From Acidovorax defluvii (lineage in GTDB: Bacteria; Pseudomonadota; Gammaproteobacteria; Burkholderiales; Burkholderiaceae_C): a stretch of 64,000 bases of DNA. Positions 1 through 9,225 of the stretch are shown here, one piece after another. Location of the stretch: the NCBI GenBank assembly GCA_003268905.1, contig QLTU01000003.1, positions 162,053 to 226,052 of the forward strand, written 5' to 3'. The translations under genes and the position numbers were made by a program. The notes beneath the pieces were generated by a model. It ran no database searches. It worked only from the letters and a program-made list of their open reading frames with translations, and had not been told where the DNA came from. Each line of letters starts with the position of its first letter. The first letter of the stretch is position 1.

Positions 1-97
1 CTTGCGAGACCGCTTCCGACAGCTCATTGCGCCGGGCTTCGTTGATCTTCTGCTCAAGGGCTTCGCGCTGCTTCAGGAGTTCTTTGTAGCTGGACAT
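1..97 (-). CDS. H-NS family nucleoid protein, N-terminal fragment
   Basis: Only the first 32 codons lie in the window; the gene continues off the left edge. The peptide starts MSSYKELLKQREALEQKIN and then continues with NEARRNELSEAVSQ. This charged coiled-coil start is typical of the short H-NS/BpH3-type DNA-binding proteins of Burkholderiales, which oligomerise through this helix and bind AT-rich DNA through a C-terminal motif not visible here. The start is the ATG at 95-97 on the minus strand. The family assignment rests on the N-terminal helix alone. Confidence 0.7.
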   Translation of the reverse strand, partial: MSSYKELLKQREALEQKINEARRNELSEAVSQ

Positions 98-225
98 GGT
101 GTGTAGTTAAAGGTGGTTTTGAAGAAGTCTGCATTATAAGAATAATGTCAGCTTTGTGCAGGCACTCTTCAAACTACCAGTCAATTTCAACAAAATTTTC
201 CGATCCTGTGCGGCGCGCTGGATAT

Positions 226-1530
226 TCAGCCTTCCTGCGCCAAGGAGTCGGGTTGCGCGAGCACCTTGTCAATTCGCTTTCCATCCAGATCCAGAATTTC
301 AAATATCCACCCGGCACAGGCAATACGCTCGGCTACTGCAGGCAAATGGCCGGATTCGGCCATCAGAAGGCCCGCCAGCGTGTTATAGCGCCCACGGTCT
401 TCTTCGGGCAAATCCCGAATATCGAGCCTTGCCTTGAGTTCGGTCACGGGCATCAAACCGTCCAATAACCAGGTTCCGTCGTCGCGCATCGTCGCCCAGG
501 CATCAGCCGATGCGCCCGGCTGCAGTTCCCCGGTAATGGCTTCCAGCAAATCGCGCGGCGTCATGATGCCTTGCACGACACCATATTCATCCACCACAAA
601 TATCATGCGGCCCGACCGTGCACGGAACTGCTCCAGCAATTCCATTCCACTCAGCGTTTCGGGCAGAAAAGCTGCAGGCTGCGCATAAGACTCCACAGTG
701 CCGGGAGCCTCAGGGCCCAACTCCAGCATGCGCGCCACGCTGATTACACCCACCACCTCGTCAAGCGAACCGCGACACACCGGGTACCACGAGTGGGCGC
801 CCTGTTCGCCGCCAGTGCCCGCCATGCGCAGGCCTTCCAGCACGGTCAGGCTGGCATCGAGCCATTGAACATCGGTGCGCGGCACCATCAGCGACGTCAG
901 GGGCCTGTCGTCCAGACGAAACACGTTTTGCACCATCTGGTGCTCGTGATGCTCGATAACGCCCGCATCACGCCCCTCATCAAGGCTTGCGGTGATTTCT
1001 TCTTCGGTCACCATTCGGCCCGCATCGTTGTCCACCCGCAGCAGTTTGAGCACGCCCTGCGTGGACAGCGACAGCAGGCGCACAAAGGGCTTGGCGCCTT
1101 GGGCCACCCATGTCATGGGGCGCGCCACAAACCGCGCAACGGTTTCGGGGTAAAGCTGGCCAATGCGCTTGGGCACCAATTCGCCAAACACAATGGTGAT
1201 GAAGGTGATGACCGTGACCACGATGGCCGTGGCGCTCACGCTGGCCGCGCTTTCCGGCACCCCCATGGTCTGCAACCACACACCCAGGCGGCTGCTGAAC
1301 GCGGCCTCGCCAATGATGCCGTTGATCATGCCAATGGATGTGATGCCTACCTGCACCGACGACAGGAACTGCGTGGGATTGTCGAGTAAGGTAAGGGCAG
1401 CCTGGGCCCCCTTGTCACCGCCCTCCGCCATGGCAGCGAGCCTGGATTTGCGGCTGGAAGCCAAGGCGAGTTCCGACATGGCAAACACGCCGTTGAGCAG
1501 TGTCAGCAGCGCGATCAGCAGAAAATCCAT
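226..1530 (-). CDS. Hemolysin-family (CorC/HlyC-type) membrane protein with CBS domains
   Basis: A 434-residue protein. Residues 1-200 form a DUF21 (CNNM-type) membrane domain with hydrophobic segments near 1-20, 60-90 and 95-125. A tandem CBS pair follows at about 215-340, including the start of the acidic stretch VVDEYGVVQGIMTPRDLLEA, and a CorC_HlyC domain closes the protein at about 350-430. The name hemolysin is historical. Members are thought to take part in magnesium/cobalt or other divalent cation efflux. The start ATG lies only 24 bases from the divergent apaH start, so both promoters overlap the opposite gene or this short gap. Confidence 0.9.
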   Translation of the reverse strand: MDFLLIALLTLLNGVFAMSELALASSRKSRLAAMAEGGDKGAQAALTLLDNPTQFLSSVQVGITSIGMINGIIGEAAFSSRLGVWLQTMGVPESAASVSATAIVVTVITFITIVFGELVPKRIGQLYPETVARFVARPMTWVAQGAKPFVRLLSLSTQGVLKLLRVDNDAGRMVTEEEITASLDEGRDAGVIEHHEHQMVQNVFRLDDRPLTSLMVPRTDVQWLDASLTVLEGLRMAGTGGEQGAHSWYPVCRGSLDEVVGVISVARMLELGPEAPGTVESYAQPAAFLPETLSGMELLEQFRARSGRMIFVVDEYGVVQGIMTPRDLLEAITGELQPGASADAWATMRDDGTWLLDGLMPVTELKARLDIRDLPEEDRGRYNTLAGLLMAESGHLPAVAERIACAGWIFEILDLDGKRIDKVLAQPDSLAQEG

Positions 1531-1554
1531 GAATCAAAAGGTAAAACGAACACC

Positions 1555-2400
1555 ATGGCACTTTACTGTATTGGCGATATCCAGGGTTGCGACGGCGCAT
1601 TGGGGCGCCTGCTCGACCTGATCGATTTCTCTGCGAGCAGGGATACCGTCTACCTTTTGGGCGATCTCGTCAACCGGGGCCCCGACTCCGCCGCCGTGCT
1701 GCGCCGGTGCATGACGCACGGCGATGCCCTGCGCCCCCTGCTGGGCAACCACGACCTGCATCTGCTGGCGGCCGCACATGGCGCCCGCAAACCCTCGCGA
1801 CGCGACACGCTGGCCAGCATTCTGGAGGCCCCGGACCGCGACGCGCTGCTGCAATGGCTGCGCCTGCAGCCGCTGGCCCGCCAGCATGTTTACGGTGGAA
1901 CACCTTTGCTGATGGTGCACGCGGGCGTGCTGCCCACCTGGACTGCGGCCGAAACCCTGGATCTGGCCGACGAAGTGCACCGTGTTTTGCAGAGCGCCGA
2001 TCTGCCGGCATTTCTGCGGCAGATGTATGGCAACACCCCGGATCATTGGAACGCTTCTTTGACGGGCCCGGACCGCTTGCGCGTGATTGTGAATGCGCTC
2101 ACACGGCTGCGTTTTTGCTCAGCCCAGGGGGTCATGGATTTCGACAGCACCGAGAGCGCCAGTGCTGCACCACCCGGGTTGATGCCCTGGTTTGACGTGC
2201 CTGGCCGTTCCACGGCCGATACCTTGATCGCCTTCGGACACTGGTCCACGCTGGGCTGGCTGAACCGCCCGCATTGCCTGGGGCTGGACACGGGGTGTGT
2301 GTGGGGAGGCTGTCTGAGCGCGGTGCGCTTTGGCAGCTCACTCGATGAACGCGAGCTTCTTCAGGTGCGGTGCGAGCAAGCACAAGCCCCTGGCACCTGA
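1555..2400 (+). CDS. apaH: Bis(5'-nucleosyl)-tetraphosphatase, symmetrical
   Basis: The 281-residue product hydrolyses diadenosine tetraphosphate to two ADP in the cytoplasm, controlling this stress alarmone and Np4A-capped RNA. Calcineurin-type metallophosphatase motifs are in order: GDIQGC near residue 7, GDLVNRGPDS near 36, GNHDLHL near 64, and GHWST near 229. The length fits the family (about 270-280). It is divergent from the hemolysin-family gene and convergent with apbE, with only 19 bases between the two 3' ends. Confidence 0.95.
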   Translation: MALYCIGDIQGCDGALGRLLDLIDFSASRDTVYLLGDLVNRGPDSAAVLRRCMTHGDALRPLLGNHDLHLLAAAHGARKPSRRDTLASILEAPDRDALLQWLRLQPLARQHVYGGTPLLMVHAGVLPTWTAAETLDLADEVHRVLQSADLPAFLRQMYGNTPDHWNASLTGPDRLRVIVNALTRLRFCSAQGVMDFDSTESASAAPPGLMPWFDVPGRSTADTLIAFGHWSTLGWLNRPHCLGLDTGCVWGGCLSAVRFGSSLDERELLQVRCEQAQAPGT

Positions 2401-2419
2401 AGAAGTCGCCCGGTCGCTT

Positions 2420-3460
2420 TCAAGCAGTCCCGCGTGACAGTGCCGCGGCCATGCCCGGGGAATACCAAGCGCCGCGGTCGCCAGAGACCACCAGCGCCTC
2501 GACCCCCGGCTGGCGTGCCACCAGCGCTTTGCCGCCCTGTGGGCCTTGCACCATCATGGCAGCACCCAGACCATTCACCTGCGCCACGTCACGGGCCAGC
2601 AAACTGACGCCATGCACACCGACGGTTGAGTATCCCGTGCGGGGATCCAGAATATGGTGCTCGCGCTTGCCACCCACGAAGAAATAGCGCTCGTAGTCAC
2701 CCGACGATGCCACCACCGCCTGGCCCTCAACAGACAGCGCACCCAGCAGGCGCTCTGGCGCACGCGGATCACGCAGACCCACACGCCATGGACGCCCCTG
2801 CAGCTGCCCCATCACCAGCACGTCGCCGCCACCGTTGATGAGTGCGTTGCTTACGCCCTGCTGGCGCAACACCCGCATGCCGGCTTCCAGGATGGGCAGT
2901 TTGGCAATGCCCCCCAGATCCAGGGCCATGCCCTGCCGGGCGAGATAGGCAGTGCCCGCCTGCTCGTCCAGCACCAGGCGACGGGCATCGACCAGTTGCC
3001 GTTGTCGTGCCAACACGCCAGCGGGCGGAACCGTCTTTCGGCCGGCCTCGAAGCTCCACCCCTTGAGGGAACCCACGGTGACGTCGAAGGCACCACCACT
3101 GAGCCGGAACAACTGCTGCGACGTTTTGAGCACCGCCATCACTTCTGACGGAACGGCTACCGGCTGAACACCGGCTGCAGCGCTGATGCGGCTGACCACG
3201 CTGTCAGGCTGGTAGCGACTGAAAAGCGCTTCCAGCCGCGCCATTTCGGCATAGGCGTGGTCAACGGCATGGCGCAGCAAAGGCTCGTCACCACCATCCA
3301 CCACGATATCGACCTGCGTGCCCATCAAGGCACGCGATTCACGTTGCGGCGCCCGGGAAACCGGGGCCGCCGAAGCCCACGACACGCACCCCAGCAAGGG
3401 GAGCGCCATGGCCACCCGGCGCCTGGTCGGGCTGAACATCGTCGATTCAGCGGATTTCAT
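2420..3460 (-). CDS. apbE: FAD:protein FMN transferase (ApbE/NosX-like)
   Basis: A 346-residue flavin transferase that attaches FMN covalently to a Thr in periplasmic proteins. The N-terminus has twin arginines (SPTRRRVAMALPLLGCVSWA), suggesting Tat export. Family motifs seen: LMGTQVDIVV, ALDLGGIAKL, NALINGGGDVLVMG and HILDPRTGY. The adjacent nos genes suggest a NosX role: NosR in this window carries an FMN-attachment motif (SGATVT). It lies 12 bases downstream of the cytochrome c gene and is probably co-transcribed with it. A second possible start is Met8. Confidence 0.92.
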   Translation of the reverse strand: MKSAESTMFSPTRRRVAMALPLLGCVSWASAAPVSRAPQRESRALMGTQVDIVVDGGDEPLLRHAVDHAYAEMARLEALFSRYQPDSVVSRISAAAGVQPVAVPSEVMAVLKTSQQLFRLSGGAFDVTVGSLKGWSFEAGRKTVPPAGVLARQRQLVDARRLVLDEQAGTAYLARQGMALDLGGIAKLPILEAGMRVLRQQGVSNALINGGGDVLVMGQLQGRPWRVGLRDPRAPERLLGALSVEGQAVVASSGDYERYFFVGGKREHHILDPRTGYSTVGVHGVSLLARDVAQVNGLGAAMMVQGPQGGKALVARQPGVEALVVSGDRGAWYSPGMAAALSRGTA

Positions 3461-3472
3461 GGTGCGCCCGGA

Positions 3473-3907
3473 TCAGATGGATTGATCAGCCATGAAGTCC
3501 ACAGCGGCCTTCACTTCATCATCGGTCAAGGATGTACCACCGCCACGCGCCGGCATCATGCCCTTGGAACCCGTGTATCCCTCAATCGCGTGCTTGTACA
3601 GCGTTTCCTTGCCCTGGGCAATGCGCGGGCCCCAGTCGGCCTTGTCACCGGGCTTGGGAGCACCCGCCACGCCAGCGCCATGGCACAGGGCACAAGTTTT
3701 TCCATACACACTCTTGCCGACCGAGTTTTCCGCTACAGGTGCTGCAGCAGGAGCGGCGGCCGGAGCTGGAGCGGCTGCAGGTGCAGGTGCGGGTGCTGCG
3801 GCCGGTGCTGCCGACGGCGCGGCCGCTTCAGTCGACTTCTTGTCGCCACAGGCACCGAGTGCCAAAGAGAGAGCCGCAAGTGCAACCAAACCAGATAGTT
3901 TTTTCAT
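3473..3907 (-). CDS. Small c-type cytochrome lipoprotein (cytochrome c5-like)
   Basis: A 144-residue protein starting MKKLSGLVALAALSLALGAC; the LGAC lipobox predicts a lipid-anchored periplasmic protein. An Ala/Pro-rich linker (about residues 30-65) precedes a class I cytochrome domain with one haem motif, CALCH, and a distal Met in the GMMPARGG stretch. The layout and length resemble cytochrome c5. It is a plausible electron donor to the nos system because it pairs with apbE and is divergent from the nosZ operon; that role is inference. An in-frame extension upstream lacks a sensible signal peptide, so this Met was chosen. Confidence 0.85.
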   Translation of the reverse strand: MKKLSGLVALAALSLALGACGDKKSTEAAAPSAAPAAAPAPAPAAAPAPAAAPAAAPVAENSVGKSVYGKTCALCHGAGVAGAPKPGDKADWGPRIAQGKETLYKHAIEGYTGSKGMMPARGGGTSLTDDEVKAAVDFMADQSI

Positions 3908-4168
3908 GGGGATATTCCTGTACTCAAGGTCAATAAAAAGAAGAACGGAAAAAGCTCCTGGCAAAGCCAGGAAGGCTCTGAGCGCACCAAGGCAATGCCA
4001 GGGCGCACCGTCCAGCCACTTTGCAAGGCATCCCATCCCAACTCAACCCTGCCGGAACGACACACCCGGTGAACATCATAAGAACAAGAAGGATGCAATG
4101 CATGGTGGACAACGCCCACACTATAGACCGACCGGCTTGACAAGCACCCTCCTTTCGGCCGTCAATAT

Positions 4169-4182
4169 GTGACTTAGATCAA
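4169..4182 (+). promoter_or_regulatory. FNR/DNR-type box upstream of the nos operon
   Basis: GTGAC-TTAG-ATCAA keeps the TGA-N6-TCA core of the FNR/DNR consensus TTGAT-N4-ATCAA (8 of 10 positions). TATATT at 4205-4210 is a good -10. If transcription starts near 4217, the box centre (4175.5) falls at about -41.5, the class II activator position. This fits activation by low oxygen and/or nitric oxide. Confidence 0.65.
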
Positions 4183-4204
4183 TTTGATTCACTTTGAATG
4201 AACC

Positions 4205-4210
4205 TATATT
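4205..4210 (+). promoter_or_regulatory. Candidate -10 element of the nos operon promoter
   Basis: TATATT, spaced correctly from the FNR-type box at 4169-4182. Its position overlaps the codons after an ATG at 4198, which argues that the first gene starts at 4219 or 4237 instead. Confidence 0.5.
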
Positions 4211-4236
4211 CGACCCTCATGAACACAACCAATCCC

Positions 4237-4584
4237 ATGGCCCGATTCCGTTTGTGGGTGCTGGCGTGGTTTTTGATGTCGCTCGGCGCAGCCACTGCGA
4301 CGCCAATATTCCAGCCCAAGATGCTGGATGTCGTCTGCACCACCTCTGGGACGCTGAAGTTCTTCGCCCTTAGCGATGACGGAGCGGCAGAGCTCAATAC
4401 CGACGCGCTGAACTGCCCAATGTGCCTGGTGGGCGGTGCGCCCCCCACCGACGCCTTTTCGCTGCCGCCAGCAACTCCTGCCGCAGCGACCCCTCCGTGC
4501 CTGCGTTCTGTTTCCCGCACTGTTGCAACTACAGCCGCGCCTCCACCGGCGCGAGCCCCCCCGTTTTTTCTGAGCCAATCCTAA
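4237..4584 (+). CDS. DUF2946-family small exported protein
   Basis: The product begins MARFRLWVLAWFLMSLGAAT, a signal-like segment, and carries a Cys at VVCTTSG and a CPMC pair in LNCPMCLVGGAPP. This matches the DUF2946 pattern of small exported proteins often found near copper or haem protein genes. It lies 11 bases before nosZ and is probably co-transcribed. A role in copper delivery to NosZ is possible but unproven. The ATGs at 4198 and 4219 are alternatives; 4198 overlaps the predicted -10, and 4219 would leave almost no leader. The C-terminal half is Pro/Ala-rich. Confidence 0.6.
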   Translation: MARFRLWVLAWFLMSLGAATATPIFQPKMLDVVCTTSGTLKFFALSDDGAAELNTDALNCPMCLVGGAPPTDAFSLPPATPAAATPPCLRSVSRTVATTAAPPPARAPPFFLSQS

Positions 4585-4595
4585 AGAGGTGAACC

Positions 4596-6533
4596 ATGAG
4601 TACTAAGAGAGAAGTGACTACAGAAACCGTCGGCATCGGCCGTCGCCGTTTCATCAATACCGCAGCACTGGCTGGCCTGACCGCAGGCGTAGCAGCTTGT
4701 AACGACAAGCCCGCCAACGCCCCCGCCACCGCAGCCTCGGGTCCTGTATCTGCACCCACCGCTGCCCATTCGAGCGCGGCCAACAACACCCACCTCAAGC
4801 CCGGCGAACTTGACACCTATTACGGCATCTGGAGCGGCGGCCACACTGGCGACATGCGCATTCTGGGCCTGCCTTCGGGCCGTGAAATTCATCGTATCCC
4901 GTGCTTTGTGCCCGATGCACTGGTTGGCTGGGGCATCACCAACGAGTCCAAGAAAGTCATGGGCACCAAGCCCGATGGCAGCCTGAAGTACACGGTTGCC
5001 GACACGCACCACACTCACGCTTCGTACAAAGACGGCAACTACGACGGCCGCTACGCCTGGATCAACGACAAGATCAACGCCCGTATCGCACGCGTACGCC
5101 TTGATTACTTCATCTGCGACAAGATCACGGACCTGCCCAACGTGCAGGGCTTTCACGGCATTTTCCCGGACAAGCGCGACCCGGTTGATCCCGCCATCAA
5201 CTACACCACGCGCGTGTTTTGCGGCGGTGAATTTGCCATCCCGCTGCCCAACAACGGCAAGGACGCCGACGCACCGGAAAAGTACCATTCGCTGTTTACC
5301 TGCGTGGACGCTGAATCGATGGAAGTGCGCTGGCAGGTTCTGCTCGACGGCAACTGCGACCTGGTGGCCTCCTCGTTTGACGGCAAGCTCGCAGCCACCA
5401 ACCAGTACAACACCGAAGGCGGCATCCACTACGAAGACATGATGTCGGCCGAACGCGACGCCTGCACGTTCTTCCACATTGCACGCATCGAAGAAGCCGT
5501 GAAGGCGGGCAAGTTCAAGACCTTTGGCGACTCCAAGGTGCCCGTGGTCGATGGCACACGCGAATCGAACAAAGACCCCAAGACGGCGCTGACCGCCTAC
5601 GTGAGCGTGCCCAAGAACCCGCACGGCGTGAATGCCACCCCTGACGGCAAATACTTCATCTGTGCCGGCAAGCTCTCGCCCACCTGCACCGTGATTGAAC
5701 TGAGCCGCGTGCTCGACTGGTTCGACGGCAAGGCCGAAAAGCTTGACGACTCCATCGTTGCCGAGCCCGAAGTGGGCCTGGGCCCACTGCACACCGCCTT
5801 TGATGGCCGCGGCAATGCCTACACCACGCTGTTCCTCGACAGCCAGATGGTGAAATGGAACATTGAAGCCGCTATCAAATTCCACGCGGGCGACAAGAGC
5901 GTCAAGTACGTCGTCGACCGTCTGGACGTGCAATACCAGCCCGGCCACGTCAACGCCTCGCATTCTGAAACCGTGGCGGCCGATGGCAAGTACATGGCCG
6001 TAGGTTGCAAGTTCTCGAAGGACCGCTTCCTGCCCGTGGGCCCGCTGCACCCAGAGAACGAGCAATTGATCGACATCTCTGGCGACAAGATGGTGTTGCT
6101 GGCCGACCACCCAGTGCGTGGTGAGCCACACGACTTCATCATCTTCAAGCGGGACCTGGTGCGTCCAAAGCAGGTCTACTCGCATGACGACTTCCCGCTG
6201 GCCATCCGTGATCCGAAAGAAAGCGGCGTGTTCCGCAATGGTAAAAAGGTCACTGTCAAGATCACATCGCAGGCGCCAGCATTCAGCCTGCGCGAGTTCA
6301 AGCTGAAAAAGGGTGACGAAGTCACGCTGATTCTGACCAACCTCGACAAGATCGAAGACTTGACGCACGGCTTTGCCATTCCCAAATACAACGTCAACTT
6401 CATCGTCAACCCGCTGGAAACCGCTTCGGTGACCTTCATTGCCGACAAGCCCGGCGTGTTCTGGTGCTACTGCACGCACTTCTGCCATGCACTGCACCTG
6501 GAAATGCGCACGCGCATGATCGTTGAGGCCTAA
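4596..6533 (+). CDS. nosZ: Nitrous oxide reductase (clade I, Tat-exported)
   Basis: The 645-residue periplasmic multicopper enzyme reduces N2O to N2, the last step of denitrification. A Tat signal (GRRRFINTAALAGL) marks clade I. The seven-bladed propeller holds the CuZ histidines, starting with DTHHTH near residue 135 and later HAS/HPEN segments. The C-terminal cupredoxin domain has the CuA motif WCYCTHFCHALHLEM near 620-634. A ribosome site (AAAGAGG) precedes the ATG. Here nosZ precedes nosR, unlike the common nosRZDFYL order. A strong hairpin follows at 6548-6582. Confidence 0.98.
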   Translation: MSTKREVTTETVGIGRRRFINTAALAGLTAGVAACNDKPANAPATAASGPVSAPTAAHSSAANNTHLKPGELDTYYGIWSGGHTGDMRILGLPSGREIHRIPCFVPDALVGWGITNESKKVMGTKPDGSLKYTVADTHHTHASYKDGNYDGRYAWINDKINARIARVRLDYFICDKITDLPNVQGFHGIFPDKRDPVDPAINYTTRVFCGGEFAIPLPNNGKDADAPEKYHSLFTCVDAESMEVRWQVLLDGNCDLVASSFDGKLAATNQYNTEGGIHYEDMMSAERDACTFFHIARIEEAVKAGKFKTFGDSKVPVVDGTRESNKDPKTALTAYVSVPKNPHGVNATPDGKYFICAGKLSPTCTVIELSRVLDWFDGKAEKLDDSIVAEPEVGLGPLHTAFDGRGNAYTTLFLDSQMVKWNIEAAIKFHAGDKSVKYVVDRLDVQYQPGHVNASHSETVAADGKYMAVGCKFSKDRFLPVGPLHPENEQLIDISGDKMVLLADHPVRGEPHDFIIFKRDLVRPKQVYSHDDFPLAIRDPKESGVFRNGKKVTVKITSQAPAFSLREFKLKKGDEVTLILTNLDKIEDLTHGFAIPKYNVNFIVNPLETASVTFIADKPGVFWCYCTHFCHALHLEMRTRMIVEA

Positions 6534-6547
6534 GCCCTAGGCCAAAG

Positions 6548-6582
6548 AGTGGTGCCATGCAGGGCAATTGCATGGCACCACT
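6548..6582 (+). other. Intercistronic hairpin between nosZ and nosR
   Basis: AGTGGTGCCATGC (6548-6560) pairs perfectly with GCATGGCACCACT (6570-6582) around a 9-base loop. No T-run follows, so it looks like an RNA stability or processing element, or a Rho-linked partial stop, rather than an intrinsic terminator. It ends 8 bases before the nosR ribosome site (AGGAAAGAG). Confidence 0.75.
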
Positions 6583-6600
6583 ACCACACAGGAAAGAGTG

Positions 6601-9225
6601 ATGAATTTGTTACGCCAACGGTGCGCAGTCTTCGGGATTGCTTTTTTTATTCTCTTTGCCCTGTTCTCGCCGCGCGTGCAGGCCAATGCCTACGAGGCCG
6701 AGCTGCCCGCAGGCCTGGCCAGCGCCACCGACATGTGCGCACTGCTGCCGTGCACCGAAGTCTTCCCCGGTGCCACGCATTTTTCCGAACGCAAGGGCCA
6801 ACCGCCCTACGTCGAGGCTTACGATAAAGCCGGTGCCGACAAAAAACTGCTCGGCTATGTGATGCTCTCTACCGACATCACCGACACACCCGCCTATTCC
6901 GGCAAACCGGTGGTAACACTCATCGGCATGGACACCAAAGGCATCTTTGTCGGTGTCAAGGTGCTCAAGCATTCCGAACCCATCCTGCTGCTCGGCATTC
7001 CCGAGTCGGCACTGCTCAATTTCAATGCCCAGTATCTGGGCAAATCCGTGGCCGACAAGATCGAAGTCGGCCAGTCGCGCCCTGATGAAGAAGTACTCGG
7101 GCTGGACGCCATCTCGGGTGCCACCGTCACCGTCATTGCCCAAAACCAGGTCATGATGGCCTCGGGCTCGGCCGTCGCCCGCCAGGTCGGAATTCTGGCG
7201 CCCACCGTGCGCGATCCGGCCCGTTACGTGGTTACGGGCAAGCGCTGGGGATGGGCTGAACTGGTCAAGCAAGGCGCAGTGCAGCGCCTGCGCGTGATGC
7301 CTGAACAGGTCGGTCTGGATCGCAGCCCCGACCCGTTCATCGAGCTGTGGTTTGGCGACCTGAACCAGCCCGACATCGGCAAAAGCGTGCTCGGCGAAAA
7401 CAGCTGGAACAACCTGCGCCTGCAGCTCAAAGAGGGCGAGAGCGCGTTCTTCGTGGTGCGTACCGGTGGTGCCGAGTCATTCAAGGGCTCTGGTTTTGTG
7501 CGCGGCGGCCTGTACGACCGTGTGCAGGTGCGCCAGGGCGCCGACGCCTTCACTTTCCGTGACCTCGATGCCATGAACCTCTATGGCATTGAGGCCGCAG
7601 GCGCACCGTCGTTCAACGAGTCCGCCATATTCATCATTCGCTCACCCTCCTTTTCGGCCGCTTACCCCTGGAAGCTGAGCTTCCTGGGCAACCGGGTAGA
7701 CCGCGCCACGGGAGCCCGCAGCTTCACCAGCTTTGACAGCCCCTACTGGTTGCCAGCCGAAACACTCGAAGGCGGACGCCCGAAGGTGGTCGAGCCCGAC
7801 GCACCTTGGGTACGCATCTGGAAGACGCGTGCCGTCGAGATCGCACTGTTTGCAATGCTTCTGGTCGCTGTCACGGTGGTCTATGCCTACCGCGAAAAAC
7901 TCACGCGCCTGTCCACGCACAAGAACAAATGGCCGGTCAATGCCTTCAAGTACACCGCATGGGGCTTGAGCATCGTGTTCGTCGGCTTTGGTGCCATGGC
8001 GCAGCCGTCCATCACCCAGGTGCTGACCTGGTTCCATTCGCTGCTGTTCAAGTGGACGTGGTCGCTGTTCCTGTCTGACCCATTCATCTTCCTGTTCTGG
8101 ATCTTCATCATCGTCACGGTGTTCCTGTTCGGGCGCGGGCTGTTTTGCGGCTGGATGTGCCCGTTCGGCTCGCTCTCCGAGGCCATCTACAAAGTGGCGC
8201 GCAAAGTGGGTTTCAAGCGCTTTCAGACGCAGCTGCCGCAAAAGTGGCATGACCGCCTCAAGTGGCTCAAATACGTCATCTTCTTCGGCCTCATCACCGT
8301 GTCGATGTTTTCGATGGGTTTGGCCGAAAAGCTCTCCGAGGTCGAGCCTTTCAAAACCACCTTCCTGGTGGGCGTCCAGAACCGCGCCTGGCCCTATGGC
8401 TTGTTCGTGGCCGCCATCCTGGGCCTGTCGATCTTCATCGAGCGGCCGTACTGCAAATACATCTGCCCGCTGGGCGCTTCGCTGGCCATGCCCAGCACCT
8501 TCCGCTGGTTTGGCCTCAAGCGCAAGCAAGACTGCAACAGCTGCAAGGCTTGCGCCGTGGGCTGCGGTGCGCAAGCCATTGATGCCGATGGCCGCATTGA
8601 CCACCGCGAGTGCCTGCATTGCCTCGATTGCATGATTCTCTATACCGACACCAAGGGCTGCCCGCCGCTGGCCAAAGAGCGCAAGCGCCGCGAAAAGGAT
8701 GGTCTGGAGATCACACCAATTGGTGCCAACGGCTACTTCATTCCAATCCATCCCGCGACCAGTTTCACCGAGCAGATCAGCGCCAAGGCCGCTCAGGGAC
8801 CCGACCCGCGCATGCCCACAGCTCCCATGCTGCCCGCACACAAGAACGGCGCGCGCGGCCTGCAGTGGCTGTGGCTGGAACTGCGCGATCACCTGTGGCC
8901 CTGGAGCGTTGACGGCTGGCGTTCACAGCGTGCACTGCAAATCGCCGGTTTGTCGCTTGCCGTGGCCGCCACGGTGGCGTGGTTGATGACGGCCATGGGC
9001 ACGCTGTCCTCAGGCGCCATCATTGGCTGGTGGTTTGGCTGGAGCGTCTATGAAGTGCTGATCCGCCTGTCGGGCAAACGCTACGTCAAGGACGGCCTGT
9101 GGTGGCGCGACCATTACCGCGTTGCCGGTGTCATGGACATGGTGAGCTACGTAGGCTTCAAGAACCTGATGATCGGTGCTGTGCTATTCCTGGCATTCAA
9201 GTCCATGGGATGGCTGGTGCTATGA
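6601..9225 (+). CDS. nosR: NosR, flavin/iron-sulfur membrane protein for N2O reduction
   Basis: An 874-residue protein needed for NosZ expression and electron supply. After a signal peptide (to about VQANA) comes a periplasmic FMN-binding domain with the covalent attachment motif SGATVTV near residue 175. Several membrane helices follow from about 410. Cys motifs CGWMCPFGS and CKYICPLGA mark NapH-like loops, and CNSCKACAVGC plus CLHCLDC are the cytoplasmic 4Fe-4S sites. The chosen ATG has AGGAAAGAG directly upstream. Its stop overlaps the nosD start (ATGA), indicating translational coupling. The nearby ApbE is the likely FMN transferase. Confidence 0.97.
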   Translation: MNLLRQRCAVFGIAFFILFALFSPRVQANAYEAELPAGLASATDMCALLPCTEVFPGATHFSERKGQPPYVEAYDKAGADKKLLGYVMLSTDITDTPAYSGKPVVTLIGMDTKGIFVGVKVLKHSEPILLLGIPESALLNFNAQYLGKSVADKIEVGQSRPDEEVLGLDAISGATVTVIAQNQVMMASGSAVARQVGILAPTVRDPARYVVTGKRWGWAELVKQGAVQRLRVMPEQVGLDRSPDPFIELWFGDLNQPDIGKSVLGENSWNNLRLQLKEGESAFFVVRTGGAESFKGSGFVRGGLYDRVQVRQGADAFTFRDLDAMNLYGIEAAGAPSFNESAIFIIRSPSFSAAYPWKLSFLGNRVDRATGARSFTSFDSPYWLPAETLEGGRPKVVEPDAPWVRIWKTRAVEIALFAMLLVAVTVVYAYREKLTRLSTHKNKWPVNAFKYTAWGLSIVFVGFGAMAQPSITQVLTWFHSLLFKWTWSLFLSDPFIFLFWIFIIVTVFLFGRGLFCGWMCPFGSLSEAIYKVARKVGFKRFQTQLPQKWHDRLKWLKYVIFFGLITVSMFSMGLAEKLSEVEPFKTTFLVGVQNRAWPYGLFVAAILGLSIFIERPYCKYICPLGASLAMPSTFRWFGLKRKQDCNSCKACAVGCGAQAIDADGRIDHRECLHCLDCMILYTDTKGCPPLAKERKRREKDGLEITPIGANGYFIPIHPATSFTEQISAKAAQGPDPRMPTAPMLPAHKNGARGLQWLWLELRDHLWPWSVDGWRSQRALQIAGLSLAVAATVAWLMTAMGTLSSGAIIGWWFGWSVYEVLIRLSGKRYVKDGLWWRDHYRVAGVMDMVSYVGFKNLMIGAVLFLAFKSMGWLVL

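Larger units (their letters stand above)
3908..4236. promoter_or_regulatory. Divergent promoter region between cytochrome c and the nos operon
   Basis: About 330 bases separate the leftward cytochrome/apbE pair from the rightward nos genes. Apart from the FNR-type box and the -10 candidate listed separately I see no gene here; short open frames have no ribosome binding site or recognisable product. Confidence 0.6.

Noticed and set aside
4581..6497. A 638-codon open frame antisense to nosZ
   Set aside because: nosZ has both copper sites and a Tat signal; the antisense frame is a composition effect.
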